Source: Coriaria nepalensis (taxonomy: Eukaryota > Streptophyta > Magnoliopsida > Cucurbitales > Coriariaceae). Taken from it: a stretch of DNA of 64,000 nt. Positions 22,201 through 33,935 of the stretch are shown piece after piece. A program made the position numbers and the translations under genes. The notes under the pieces were generated by a model that made no database searches, had not been told where the DNA came from, and saw nothing but the letters and a program-made list of their open reading frames with translations. Within the stretch, counting starts at the first letter, position 1, and every line of letters begins with the position of its first letter. The stretch is taken from NCBI GenBank assembly GCA_027186245.1, contig CP114496.1, forward strand, positions 4,741,501 to 4,805,500, written 5' to 3'.

Positions 22201-22616
22201 TGTTAGAAATGTAGGCATGCAAATAAAAGATAAATGTAGTGGAAGAAGTATTTAAAATTTACTCGGATAAGATCCTAGCATGCATAGTTTCTATCAAGAT
22301 TGATAATACACAACAGTTATATCTCATATAATCCTTTTACAGAAAGCCCATTAAATCCCATTAAATTAAGTTAAGGTTTAGGGAAAAGTAATACCTCTCT
22401 TCTTGATTATAAAACTCTTCTTATTAAGATGGGAAGGCGCCCACACTAACCTTAGTCTATGCGATTCGTTTCACATGGTTAAGTTTTTACTTAGGATCTT
22501 AACATATGATATGATAAATTCGAGAAAAGGGAAAGGAGAAAGACAATCTTTTCTCTCTTGTGATTTTCCACCAAGGAGGTTTAGAATATTTGTTTGTATT
22601 CGGCCAAGGCCTTAGT
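22201..22616 (-). mobile_element. Copia 5' LTR end, truncated by a second LTR
   Basis: It begins TGTTAGAAATGTAGGCATG next to the PBS and runs to 'ggccaaggccttag' at 22616, where another LTR end (TGTTAGGAAACATAGG) starts. The next LTR contains the same 'ggccaaggcctta' at about 23020 and continues beyond it, so this copy was cut at that point by a later insertion or recombination. Confidence 0.75.
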
Positions 22617-24474
22617 GTTAGGAAACATAGGCATGCAAACAAAAGATAAACGCAACAGAAGGAATATTTAAAATTTATTCGGATCACATCCTTGCATGCA
22701 CAGTTTCTATCAAGATTGATCATATACCAATTATATCACATATAATCATTTTACAAAATGCATAGTAAATCCCATCAAATTAAATCAAGGTTTAGGGAAA
22801 ATGAATACATTTCTTCTTGGTCACATAACTATTATTATTAAGATGAGAGGCACCCACGTGTTCGCCCTCCAACCATAGTCCACACGATTCATTTCCAACG
22901 GTTAAGTTTCTACTTACAATTTCACAACATGCGAAGTTAAGTTTGAGGAAAGGGAAGGGAGAACGAATCACTTTTCTCTCTTGTCATTTTCGGTAAATGA
23001 GGCTTAGAAGACGATATATTCGGCCAAGGCCTTATAGTGTATTTATAGGTACAACTATGTTATAGTTTTCTAACAACATTATATTTCCTTGTTTCCTTAA
23101 AACTCTTATCACCTTATGTTGCTTTTTATCTTAAAATTCTTAAAAGATAAAGTTGGGTCAAACCCACATCATGGCCGGCCACCCTAATGGGTAATACTCA
23201 TAGATATTTAATTAACCATTTGATTAATGCCACACTTAGTTATGCTAATAAAGCTACATGATATTAAATTAAAAAATAATAATTACTATTTTGCCCTTAT
23301 AGTCAAATTAAAACTCAAATTATCATTTTACCCTAAAATTATTTTCGTTTGTTTTTCCCTTGTCTCCGATCAAATTTTAACTTAGTTAGTGTGGACCTTA
23401 TGTGCGTGACCGATTAGGTTGTACAACATGTCAGTAGGAGGATTACATAAACATTTATGATTTTTTTTTAATTCCAAATTAAATTCATTCAATTTAAAAC
23501 AACTTCTTAAATTAAACAGTTAAGTTAATCATCTCATAATTAAATATTTTCAAACCTCCAAGTCAATATTGATTTCTAAAAAAGTGCAAAACTACCCGCG
23601 AGATGAGAAGTACCATTATATGAAAGAACATGTTGTGACTATAGTATGTTTGCAATAATAATCTTTTCATTTTGCCTATATCCCGATTAATCATAAGCAT
23701 GATTTAACTGTTAAGCCTTAGTAGATAAATCATATAGACCACTATATGTTTATTGAACATCAATAATGGATTCACTAAATTTCATTTCATACAATACTAC
23801 TTTACAAAGATTTATTGTTCAATAAAGTATATAATCTATAAGACCCTTTTCAAAACACGGAAGCAATAAATTCCCTCTTGACCAGTCTTAACCTTCTTGC
23901 ACAACACTTCTCACCAGTAGTTTACACCATGTTCACTTATGGCTAGGGCTAATTGGAATGATTTCAAAGTAAGATGCCCTGTGCTCAAGGAACCATGGGG
24001 CCTCATGTCTGAAAATCACATGTAAAACAGTTAAGGTTAATTACAGTTGAGAATTATCTAAGTGTCATGTTCAGCTCCCTTAGTCTCTACTAAGCGCCCA
24101 CACAATCATCATGGTGTTCCTCTAACACCACTGTCTATGAGATTTGCCACTCTAATAATTAGGCAATGAACTACATGATTGTCTATTGGTATCAATCGAT
24201 GTCCATTCTCGAGATCTTTTGACAATGAACCATTTTTATCTTTAGAACTTTTAGCGACTCGAGTCTTTACTAGCATGATCTTTATAAAGATCTCTAGAGT
24301 GCATTTGTAGAACATATACTATTAATTACAGCAAAATTATATAAACATAATAAATAATAACTGACTTTCATTAATGATAATAATGTCTTGTTAATATCTG
24401 CACAGAGATAGTATCACATAAAGTATTTGATCCATTATGTCAAAATCCAATTGCCATGATGGGCAAATGGTTTC
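22617..24474 (-). mobile_element. Copia 3' LTR, family B, near full length, minus strand
   Basis: Outer end TGTTAGGAAACATAGG at 22617; inner end at 24474, directly after the minus-strand purine tract AAGTGGGAGAT (24476-24486). Length is about 1.86 kb. It is the longest family B copy and serves as the reference for the truncated ones. Minus-strand landmarks include the 'cgggtagttttgcac' region (23590) and the 'ccatgatgattgtgtggg' block (24097-24114). Reading frames inside (22403-22723, 24109-24315) are LTR sequence, not genes. Confidence 0.8.
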
Positions 24475-24489
24475 AATCTCCCACTTGCA

Positions 24490-25122
24490 CTAAAGCCAAC
24501 TATTTGTTGATCTATTTCCTATCTTGTCCAGATGGCGATAAAACTTCATTTGGGAAAGTGCCTTAGTGAATGGATCTGCTATGTTGTCATATTTGTCGAC
24601 CATTTCAATGTTGACGTCTACTCTTCTAATTATTTTTTGGATGAGGTGATAACGTCGAAGCACGTGCTTGGATTTATGATGAGACCTAGGTTCTTTTTCT
24701 AGTAGTATCGCACCGTTGTTATCGTAGTACACTACTACGAGATCAATGATACTTGGAACTACACCATGTTTAGCTATGAACTTTTTCATCCAAACCGCCT
24801 CTTTTACTACTTCTGATGCTGCAATGCATTCTGCTTTTGTGGTTGAATCTGCAGTAATTTCTTATTTGGACTCTTCCAACTGACCACTCCATAATTTTGT
24901 CTAAAGATGAATCCTGAAGTTGATTTACTATCATCAATATCTGACTAAAAACTAGAGTTTGTGAAACTCTCAATTTTCAAGTCAGATCACCCATAAACAA
25001 ATAACATGTCTGTAGTCCTTCTAAAGTAGAATGTTCTTAACAACAATCTAATGCTTCTAACTTGGATTACCTTGAAGCCTGCTCATAATACTTAGAGCAT
25101 AGGCAACGTAAGGTCTCATACA
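24490..25122 (-). pseudogene. Copia RNase H, minus strand
   Basis: Minus-strand reading near 25120-24800 carries the Q-S-T-TEAE-like region in broken form (SRMHCSIRSSKRGG, reading 'ccttcagaagtagtaaaagag' in the wrong frame). The frame 24789-24490 then reads MKKFIAKHGVVPSIIDLVVV, YYDNNGAILLEKEPRSHHKS, KHVLRRYHLIQKII, IADPFTKALSQMKF and HLDKIGNR. The DNNGAI and SHHKSKH motifs are standard copia RNase H. A stop ends the frame just before the PPT, as in intact elements. It is cut on its right at 25122 by satellite DNA, so reverse transcriptase and everything upstream are absent. Confidence 0.9.
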
Positions 25123-28100
25123 TGTTGTGTTTAACTCTAAAAAAATGATAGAGGACCGGTTGTGTTTAACGGGTTTGTATGATATACACGTTGACCTCAA
25201 TAGATGAACAACACTGTCATCTTGTTTTAATGATTCCGAGAGTCTTACTTAGAGTTATGAGATGTGCTATACCATTACAAAGCTCTGAAGGAGTAGTTTT
25301 ATATACACTTAGTCATTTGCAATTGTGACACCACATGAAAAAGGTATTATGAAATTAGAGGACAATAGTACTTGACCTATTGAGCTCAACAAGTTTGAAT
25401 GATAGACCCGTTGAGCTCAATGGGTTTAAATGCTAGACCCATTGGGATCAACGAGTCCATGACAACAAAAATATTATATTGCTTTAATGATTCTGAGTGT
25501 TTGACTTGGAGTTATTAGACATGCTCTATGCAACTGGAAAACTCTAAAAGTTTAGTTTCATATGCAATTATCCGTTTGCAAATTCGACATGAAATGAAAA
25601 AGTTATTGCAAATTTAAAGGACAATAGTCATGAACTTGTTGTGCTCAATGGGTTTTCATGATACACCCATTGAGTTGAACATGTCAACAAGACTATCATT
25701 TTAATATTTTTAGAGTTTTATTTAGAGTTATGAGATGTGCTATATACAATTACAAAGCTCTGAAAGAGTAGTTTTATATACACTTCATCATTTGCAATTT
25801 TGACATCAGAGGAAAACGTTATTATGAATTTGATGGATCGGGATGATTATCCAGTTATTTTAATGATTTCGAGAGGTTTGCTTGGAGGTATGATACATGC
25901 TCTATACCATTTGGAAGCACTAGAAGTCTAGTTTCATACGAAATTGATTGTTTTCAATTTTGACATTTGATGAAAGAGGTATTATGAATTTAAAGGACAA
26001 TAGAAATGGACCTTTTGTGTTCAATGGGTTTGAATTCTAGACTAGTTGAGCTCAATACGTCAACAAGATTAAAATCTTATTTTTATGATTCCGAGAGTGT
26101 TACTTAGATTTATGAGACATGTTACAAACCATTGGAGAGCTCTTGAAGTCTAGTTTCATATGTAATTGGCCATTTCCAATTTCGACATAAGAAGAATAAT
26201 TTATTGCAAATTTAATGGACAATAATGATGGACCCGTTGAACTCAACGAGTTTCACTACAATACTCGTTTAGCTTAACGGGTCAACAAGAATATTTTTTT
26301 GTTTTAATAATTCTGAGTGTTTTACTTGGAATTATGAGAGTTATTATATGCAATTAGAAAGCTCTAGAAGTATAGTTTCATATGCAACTTTTCGTTTGCA
26401 AATTAGACATATAATTAAATGTTATTGCAAATTTAAAGGACAATAGTCGTGAACTTGTTGTGCTCAATGGGTTTTGATGATACACCTGTTGAGCTCAACA
26501 TGTCAACAATACTATCATCTTATTGTAATGTTTTTTTAGAGTTTTATTTAGAGTTACGAGATGTGCTATATACAATTACAAAGCTCTGAAAGAGTAGTTT
26601 TATATACACTTCATCATTTGCAATTTTGACATTAGAGGAAAAAGTTATTATGAATTTGATGGATCAGCATGATTATCTAGTTATTTTAATGATTTCGGGA
26701 GATTTACTTGGAGGTATGATACATGCTCTATACCATTTGGAAGCACTAGAAGTCTAGTTTCATATGAAATTGATTGTTTGCAATTTTGCCTTTGATGAAA
26801 AATGTATTACGAATTTAAAGGACAACAGAAATGGACCTTTTGTGGTCAATCGGTTTGAATGCTAGACTAGTTGAGCTCAATATGTCGACAAGATTAAAAT
26901 CTTTTTTTTATGATTCCGAGAGTGTTACTAAGATTTATGAGACGTGTTATATACCATTGGAGAGCTCTGGAAGTCTAGTTTCAGATGCAATTGGCCATTT
27001 TCAATTTCGACATAAGATGAATAAAGTTATTACAAATTTAATGGACAATAATGATGGACCCGTTGAACTCAACGAGTTTCACTACAATACTCATTTAGCT
27101 TAACGGGCCAATAAAAAAATTATTTGTTTTAATAATTCTGAGTGTTTTACTTGGAATTATGAGAGTTGTTATATGCAATTATAAAGCTCTAGAAGTATAG
27201 TGTCATATGCAACTGTTCATTTGCAAATTAGACATGAGATGAAAAAGCTATTGCAAATTTAAAGGAAAAATAGTTATGGACTCATTGAGCTCAATGGTTT
27301 TGAATGATAGACCAGTTGAGCTCAATAGGCCAACAAAACCATCATCTTTTTCTAATAATTCTGAGAGCTTTACCTATAGTCATGAGATATGCTATATACT
27401 ATTAGAAAGCCCTGTTGGAGTAGTTTTATATATAATTTTTTGTTTGCAATTTTGACATTAGAGGAAAAGATTATTGTGAATTTATTAGATAACTATAATT
27501 GACCTGTTGAGCTAAACTAGTTTCAATGCTAGACCCATTGAGCTCTCAATGGGTCAACACGACTATCATCTTATTTTAATTATTCAGAGTGGTTTACTTC
27601 GAATTATGAGACGTGCTATATACCATTGGAAAGCTCTGGAAATCTAGTGTCATATGTAATCAAACCATTTCCAATCCCAACATAAGATCAAAAAGGTATT
27701 TCAAATTTAATTAACAATGATCCTGAATCCATTGAACTCAACGGATTTGAATGCTAGACTAGTTGAGGTCAATGGGTGAACAAGAATATTATCTTGTTTT
27801 AAGAATCTGAGGTCTAACAATAATGTTAGACATGCTATATAAGATCGGAAAGGTCTAGTTGTCTAATTTTATTTGTAATTGCTAGTTCGCGATTTAGACC
27901 TCAGATGAAAAGGTTATTGTGATTTTAAAATACAATAGTCATGCCTCCATTGAGATTAACAGGTTTTGGGTGATAGACCCGTTGAGCTTAATAGTCCGTT
28001 GAGCTGAATAGGTCAACAAGACTATCATCTTGCGATTTTAGCATCATATGAAAAAGTTTTTGTGACTTTACAGGAAAATAGTAATGGACCATTGAACTCA

Positions 28101-28478
28101 ATAGGTCAACAAGGCTATCATCTTGTTTTACTGATTCCACGAGTTTTACTAAGAGTTATGAGATGTCTAATATACCATTTGAAAGCTCTGGAAGCATAGT
28201 TGCTTATTCAATTAGTTGTGTGCAGTTTTTACATAAGAATTTAATGGACAATGACAGTGGACTTGTTAAGTTCAACTTGAATGCTTGACACTTTGAACTC
28301 AAAATATTAACAAGATTATCATCTTGTTTTAATGATTATGAGACTTTTACTTAGAGTTATGAGATCTCTTATATATCATTAGAAAGCTCTGAAAGAGTAG
28401 TTTAATGTACACTTAGTCGTTTGCAATTTTTACATCACATGATAAGGGTATTACGAATTTAATGGACAATAATGATGG
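25123..28478 (+). repeat. Palindrome-centred satellite, block 2
   Basis: About 15 diverged copies of the ~220-base unit seen at 19321. Spacing between successive 'gagctcaa..gtcaacaag' junctions is roughly 212-235 bases. The open frame 26831-27103 is satellite sequence. The block ends at 28478 inside a unit ('aatggacaataatgatgg'), where a plus-strand copia LTR starts. Blocks 1 and 2 are probably one array split by minus-strand copia insertions; the edges do not rejoin exactly, so some units were lost. Confidence 0.9.
25460..27110 (+). repeat. Higher-order repeat: two ~825-bp units of four monomers
   Basis: Within block 2, segments 25460-26285 and 26286-27110 align monomer by monomer at an offset of about 823 bases. 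Shared variant stretches not found in other monomers include 'gaacttgttgtgctcaatgg' (25632 and 26452), 'gagtagttttatatacacttcatcatttg' (25766, 26592) and 'gatgattatc.agttattttaatgatttcg' (25850, 26670). Both units also carry the same shortened monomer. Confidence 0.75.
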
Positions 28479-30087
28479 TGTTGAGCGTGGTGCCTTAAAA
28501 GTATGTAATAAGTACAACTTCATGAAATTAATAAAAGTGAAATTTTTCTATATAATTGTTTGAATGTTTTATTATTGAATAATGTGTATAAATATCAGAA
28601 AATTCCAATTTTATTTATGTAACAATAATCTTATATTAGTACAACAGGATTAAGATTATAGATAATGAATTAAATTGTCTTCAATATATTGAAGTATAAA
28701 ATCTTTAATTAATGGTTGCTAGTACGGTCGACTAGCATTATGAATGCAAGTGATCTATATCCGGATCACTGATGTAGATAGACATCTTAGTAGAAGTGTT
28801 TTATATAATTGGATGATATAGCACAGGACCTTATATGAATTAATTATTTACCCACATACCGTTTGCCATAAAGAATTTTAATTCTTGAGGAATCATGAAC
28901 TCCTATTTATGTCAACTAGATCTTTTGATTCACTCGTAATGATTTGTTTGTAAAACATGTCAACTAGATCTTTTGTTTTGGAAATTCATTGGGATAAGTG
29001 GTTGGGAACATGATTTATAGATATAGAATCCAAACTTTCTTCATAAAAGATTTAATGTTGGTTCCATTGAAAGTTAATTCCGGAACTAAACGGTTTTGAG
29101 CTCAAATTTATAATTAAGTTATAAATTGACTATTCACTAGTGGATTAATAGTACTTAAGGATAAAAAATATATATTAGAGGGGTAAAAAGATAATTTTGA
29201 CTGAATCAATTATTGGAGGATTAAATTGCATGTAATGATAATATCAATAGACTACTAGAGATTGCTCAGTTATTTGTTCTATAATTGCAAGAGTCCAATC
29301 TCATATTTTTAGTGGAATAATATTTTTGAAATTCATTATATAAAATAATAATATATTTAATGTTGAATTAAATATGTTATCTAATATTGAGTTGTTATGA
29401 GATATTATTTAATATTAAAATTAAGGAAGTCAAATTTAAATTGATTTGATAAACTAATTAAAAATTTAAATAAAATATAATTTGGTTTAAAATAGATAAG
29501 ATTCTATTTTAAATTAGATCTGAAAATATTTGACTGAATAAAATACGGAGATAATACAGTTACAATGTGACATGTGTTACAAGCCTATCACTATTCTTGC
29601 ACAGTGATATTGGTACCATAGGGGTGAAAAAGTGGCGGTGGTGATCTTGTAATTATGTTACAAGTTTGTTATTATCTTATTATTTTATTATTATTAAATA
29701 TTATATTTAAATTATTAATTCAAATTAATTAAAAATGTTTTAAATTTAAAATAATATTAAATATAAATTATAATAAAATTCTCCAAATACATTAAATTCT
29801 AATTATTTTAAGTGAGGAGAATGAAAAAGAATAAAGATCTCAAAAAATAATACCTTGTCATCTCTAAGTGCCCACACGCATCATAATGTGTCAATGATAG
29901 ACATTGAAGATCGTGATGTGAGTCTTAACGATCGATTTGCGTGGACTAATATATGATTCTTCCACCTAGTATTGGAGATTAATTTATGTCTATATAAAGG
30001 ATTGCTAAAGTCTTATTTTTGAATTTTTTTTATATATCGGGTCGAATAATCGCTTTCGTTGCGACCTTTTAAACTTGATTCACAACA
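28479..30087 (+). mobile_element. Copia 5' LTR, family A
   Basis: Starts TGTTGAGCGTGGTGCC inside satellite DNA and ends ...TTCACAACA, two bases before a PBS, so both TG...CA ends are intact (1,609 bases). Copies: 46475 (+), 10511-12285 (-), 52804-54178 (-) and fragments at 56490 and 61035. The 3' portion includes the recurrent 'gtgcccacacgcatcataatgtg' block (29870). Confidence 0.85.
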
Positions 30088-30089
30088 AT

Positions 30090-30102
30090 TGGTATCATAG
30101 AA
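30090..30102 (+). other. Primer-binding site
   Basis: TGGTATCATAGAA, matching the first eight bases of the plant initiator tRNA-Met site TGGTATCAGAGC. A (TA)n run follows at 30108-30126. Confidence 0.7.
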
Positions 30103-31997
30103 GTCTTTATATATATATATATATATAGATTAATCACTGTATGAGATTCTTGCATTTTCATATATATGAGATATGTATGTTGAATTGATGATTATATGTT
30201 ATGAATGTATGATTGATATTATAGATCGTTAATTTTAGGGTAATTTTGGGTTAGGTTTTTCTTTAATTTTCTTTGTCTAGATTTTGTGTAAGCCATTACG
30301 GGCATAGGTTTTTTGTAAAATTTTTTGGTTGTAAAAGTCTGTAGCAAAATCAAAAAATCGAGGGAAAGAAGGAAGCCCCACGGTATCGGCAACCAGTGGT
30401 GGCATGGTTGCGGTAGGCAGCGGGACAATCTCGCTGTGCAGCTACCATAGGTCACAAGACTGTCCCGCAAGGCATCTGTAGCAGGCCGCAAGACTATCAC
30501 ATGGCCCATCCTAGACCCAGTCCAGTCCCGCGATGTTCCAATCGCGGGAACTATCCTGCGACCTTAGGCTACTAGTTCGACAAGCGGCTATCCCAGCAGC
30601 TGGCTCCGGCCAGCACGTGCAAGCCATCTGCGGCTTACCCTAGGGATTCCACGGGCTTTGGACCATGGTGCTCTAATGATTCAAGTCATGACCATTAACT
30701 TAAATTTTGATTTTGTTTTTGAAAAACTAAATATGTTATTGGGTTTGACATAAAAAGGTCCAATGGCCTCGAAAGAGTTTAGGCTCAATTGTAAATAATT
30801 ATGTTAGAAATTTAATTGGGGTTAGAATTGAGCTTGATGTAAAGAATTACCCGGTGGGCCGAGATTTAAGATGGAGCAAGCTTAGGGAAGATTGTAACAT
30901 TTGAAACCCTTTTGTAATTTTTATTTCTTTCTTTATTCGTATTTTTCCGAAGGTTAAAACGTTTAGAAATATCCAAAATTACCTGGTCCATTATATCAAT
31001 TTATTTATCTTCATTGATTTCATTGATAACATATTTATCAGTTAGTCACTTACATGCCATACATGAATACCCACACAATTTTATTTTTAATCATGCATCT
31101 CATAAGTAGAAACATGATTTATTAGGATTGTCCTATGTGTTTATGTGATTTATATTGGGTCAAATTAATTACATAGGATTAATTTTTTAAGAGTTAAACT
31201 TGGTAATCACACCTAATAAAGGCACACGTTTAAGTTAGGCCTTCAATAATGAATTTTGTTAAAAAGGAGTTTTATTAAAGTTTTATGATTGTAATTAGTC
31301 TATTAGTTATAAATTATGTTCCCCTAATAAAATTAGGCTTATATTAAGGTATGAACTAAGAAGTTTAAATTGAACCTAGGCCTAATAGGATTGGTATTTA
31401 TAATTAATAGGACTATATTCATTGGTTAATTGACTAGTAATTAATTTAGAATTAATTAAACAATTTTATTTGAAAACATAAGATGTTTTATGAAAACACA
31501 TATTTTAAAATAGTGAGTGGGAGAAGGTTGGTATGACAATATAACTTATGGTCTCCATTATTAGTACAATGTTGTGAGATATGTAAAGGGCCTCGACACG
31601 GCTTTCTTTTTGTTCCCCTAAGGAAGATTTCGGACCATATCAATACCAAGGTTGGCTTCTTAAGGCGGTAACTTTCGAGTTAAATTATGGATTATGAAAT
31701 AATGGCTTACACTCACAAAGACTTAATTAATCTTCAAGCGGTTAATTATGTCTTGACAAAATAATAGTAGTTTATGAGTAAAAGAGAAAAAGATATTTTA
31801 AGTTTGACTTATAGGTTTGGGAATGTCTCAAAATTAATTTGAAATTAATATTATTGACCTTAAGGTGGCATAGTAATTATTAAGTTAATTTATCGTGGTG
31901 TAGTAATAAATAATCTTATGTGTTTTTAACTATTACATCCATGCATCATATTTACCATTCCAAAATTTTGATATTTATTTCAATTATAATGAATTAT
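30103..31997 (+). mobile_element. Copia leader with GC-rich block
   Basis: About 1.9 kb without a convincing reading frame between PBS and gag. It includes a GC-rich block at 30365-30665 (runs such as 'ggcagcgggacaatctcgctg' split by short AT stretches) in otherwise AT-rich DNA, the same arrangement as in other copia leaders here. The minus-strand open frame 30219-30509 overlaps this block and is not recognised. Confidence 0.7.
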
Positions 31998-33727
31998 GTA
32001 TGTTTCATTTAATTTCAGCAATCATTATGTGTTCAATCATTAACCTCGTTACCATTTTACTCAACGAATACAAATTAACTTGTGACAATTTTATGACATG
32101 GAAATCAAACTTGAATAATGTATTAATCTTTGAGAACCATAAATGTTTCTTACCAAGGAATGTCCTGAAGAGCCTAGTGCTACTATTCCCCATAATGTAC
32201 GAAAAAAGTATGACCATTGGATCTAATCCAATAACAAGGCTAAATGCTACATGTTGATGAGCAGAGTGATGTTCTTAGAAAGAAACATGAAAACGTGGAG
32301 ATTGCATATGAGATATTGGACTCTCTATAAGCCTTGTTTGGATAGAAATTCGACTGAAGTTATCATGTTGCTACTAGAACCTACATGGCTGCTAAAATGA
32401 AGAAATGAGTTTTTGTAAGAGATCATATTTTGAACATGATCAACACGATGCAAGGGTGGAAATACATAGGGCTACCATTGATGAGCGCACTTAATTGAGC
32501 ATCATACTCGAGTCACTCTCATTGACTTTTGCTGCATTCACTACCAACTATGTTATGAATAAGCTGTAGTACAATGACTCATCTGTCAAATGAATTGTAG
32601 ACTTTTTAGACCACTAATAAGGCCATGTCCAAAGAGGGTGAAACAAATGTTATTGAACAAAAGCCATTTTCCTCTTATCCTAGGAACAATAAGCGGAAGT
32701 ACACCGATGGTAAGGAAAAAAAGGGAAAGAAAGCCAAGAAGTTACTTAATGGCAAGGAGAATAGAAGAACGACAACTTCAAGTAAAAGGAACCCAAGGGA
32801 TAGTGTTTCCATTGTAGAGTTAATGGGTACGGGAATAGAAATTGTAACAAGTATATCTCCGAGTTGAAGGGAAAAAAAATGGTAAATTTAATTCACTTTT
32901 TTTAGAAGCCTATTTAGTGGAAGATGATTTGTCATCTTAGATAGTAGATTTGGGAGCCACTAATTATGTTTTTTCTTGTTTGCAGATTCTTAGTTTTTTG
33001 AGGGAGCTTCCTATTGGCGAGGTGACGATGAGAGTTGGCAATGGTGCGATCGTTTAAGTTAAAGCAGTAGGAGCAATCCATTTAGTTTTCAGAAATAACT
33101 ATCTTGTTTTGAACAATATTTATTTTATTCTTAGATTTTGTAGATATTTTATTTCTTTATCTATGTTGCATGAAAAAGATTTTGATATCTAATTTATTAA
33201 TAATGAGATCATTATTTTAAGAATGGTTCCAATATTTGTCATGTAAAAAAAAAATTAACGGACTCAATCTGCTCAAACTAAATGAATGATCTTTAAATAA
33301 TTTGGAATTATTTAAAGTAGCAAATCCTAAATCAAGCAAATGACAAAAGTTTTCTCAAAGTGATGATATGTGTCTTTGGCATATTAGGTTAGAACATATC
33401 AATCTTTATAGAATAAATAGGTTAGTAAAGGATGGTTCTGTAAGAGAGCTAATTGTTGGCACTCTTCTATTTTGTGAATTCTATCTAGAAGGAAAGATGA
33501 CTAAGAGACCTTTCTCTATAATGGGCCAAAGAGCCAAAGAACTACTTAAGTTAATACATAGCGACATCTGCGGTTCTACAAATGTACAAGCAAGAGGAGA
33601 TTATGAATATTTCATCACCTTCATCGATGATTATTCAAGATGCATATATATATACCTAATGCAAATGAAATCTGAAACTTTTAGAAAGTTCAAAGAATTT
33701 CGAGTAGAAGCTAAAAAGAAATTGGGA

Positions 33728-33935
33728 ATATCTCTCTCACTAGGTGAGCAGTATCTCATTCATTCCTCTTATTTCTCCCATGTCTTGAATCAAAGCAGCT
33801 GCAAAGGAAGAAAAAAGGGGATAGGCATATGGAAGTGAAGCGACTTTGCGTCCTTTTGTTCCAATATGGCCTGCGACATCATTAAAATAATAATCTGGAT
33901 CTTCCTTAGTAATTGGGATCGGGCCACTCATCTTA
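33728..33935 (-). other. Foreign ~208-bp insertion in copia integrase, with open minus-strand frame
   Basis: The integrase reads EAKKKLG up to 33726 and resumes with LGKSLKILPSDQGG at about 33937, so about 208 bases interrupt it. The interval does not look like copia in any frame. Flanks 'aattgggaa' and 'aattaggaa' resemble a target duplication with one mismatch. On the minus strand the insert is open for 63 codons from ATG (MSGPIPITKEDPDYYFNDVA ...) with balanced, gene-like composition. Identity not recognised; a captured nuclear or organellar gene fragment is the simplest guess. Confidence 0.5.

Noticed and set aside
26831..27103. 90-codon ORF in the satellite
   Set aside because: It spans satellite units; other units have stops in the same frame, so no selection for coding is apparent.
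19321..28478. CRISPR-like array (regular repeats with palindromes)
   Set aside because: Unit length is ~220 bases, the 'spacers' are themselves repeated, and all other evidence points to a plant nuclear genome.
30108..30126. (TA)n run as a regulatory site
   Set aside because: Simple microsatellite just after a PBS; nothing supports function.
30219..30509. Minus-strand ORF over the GC-rich leader block
   Set aside because: It lies between PBS and gag of a plus-strand copia element; GC-rich DNA favours chance open frames and no domain was recognised.
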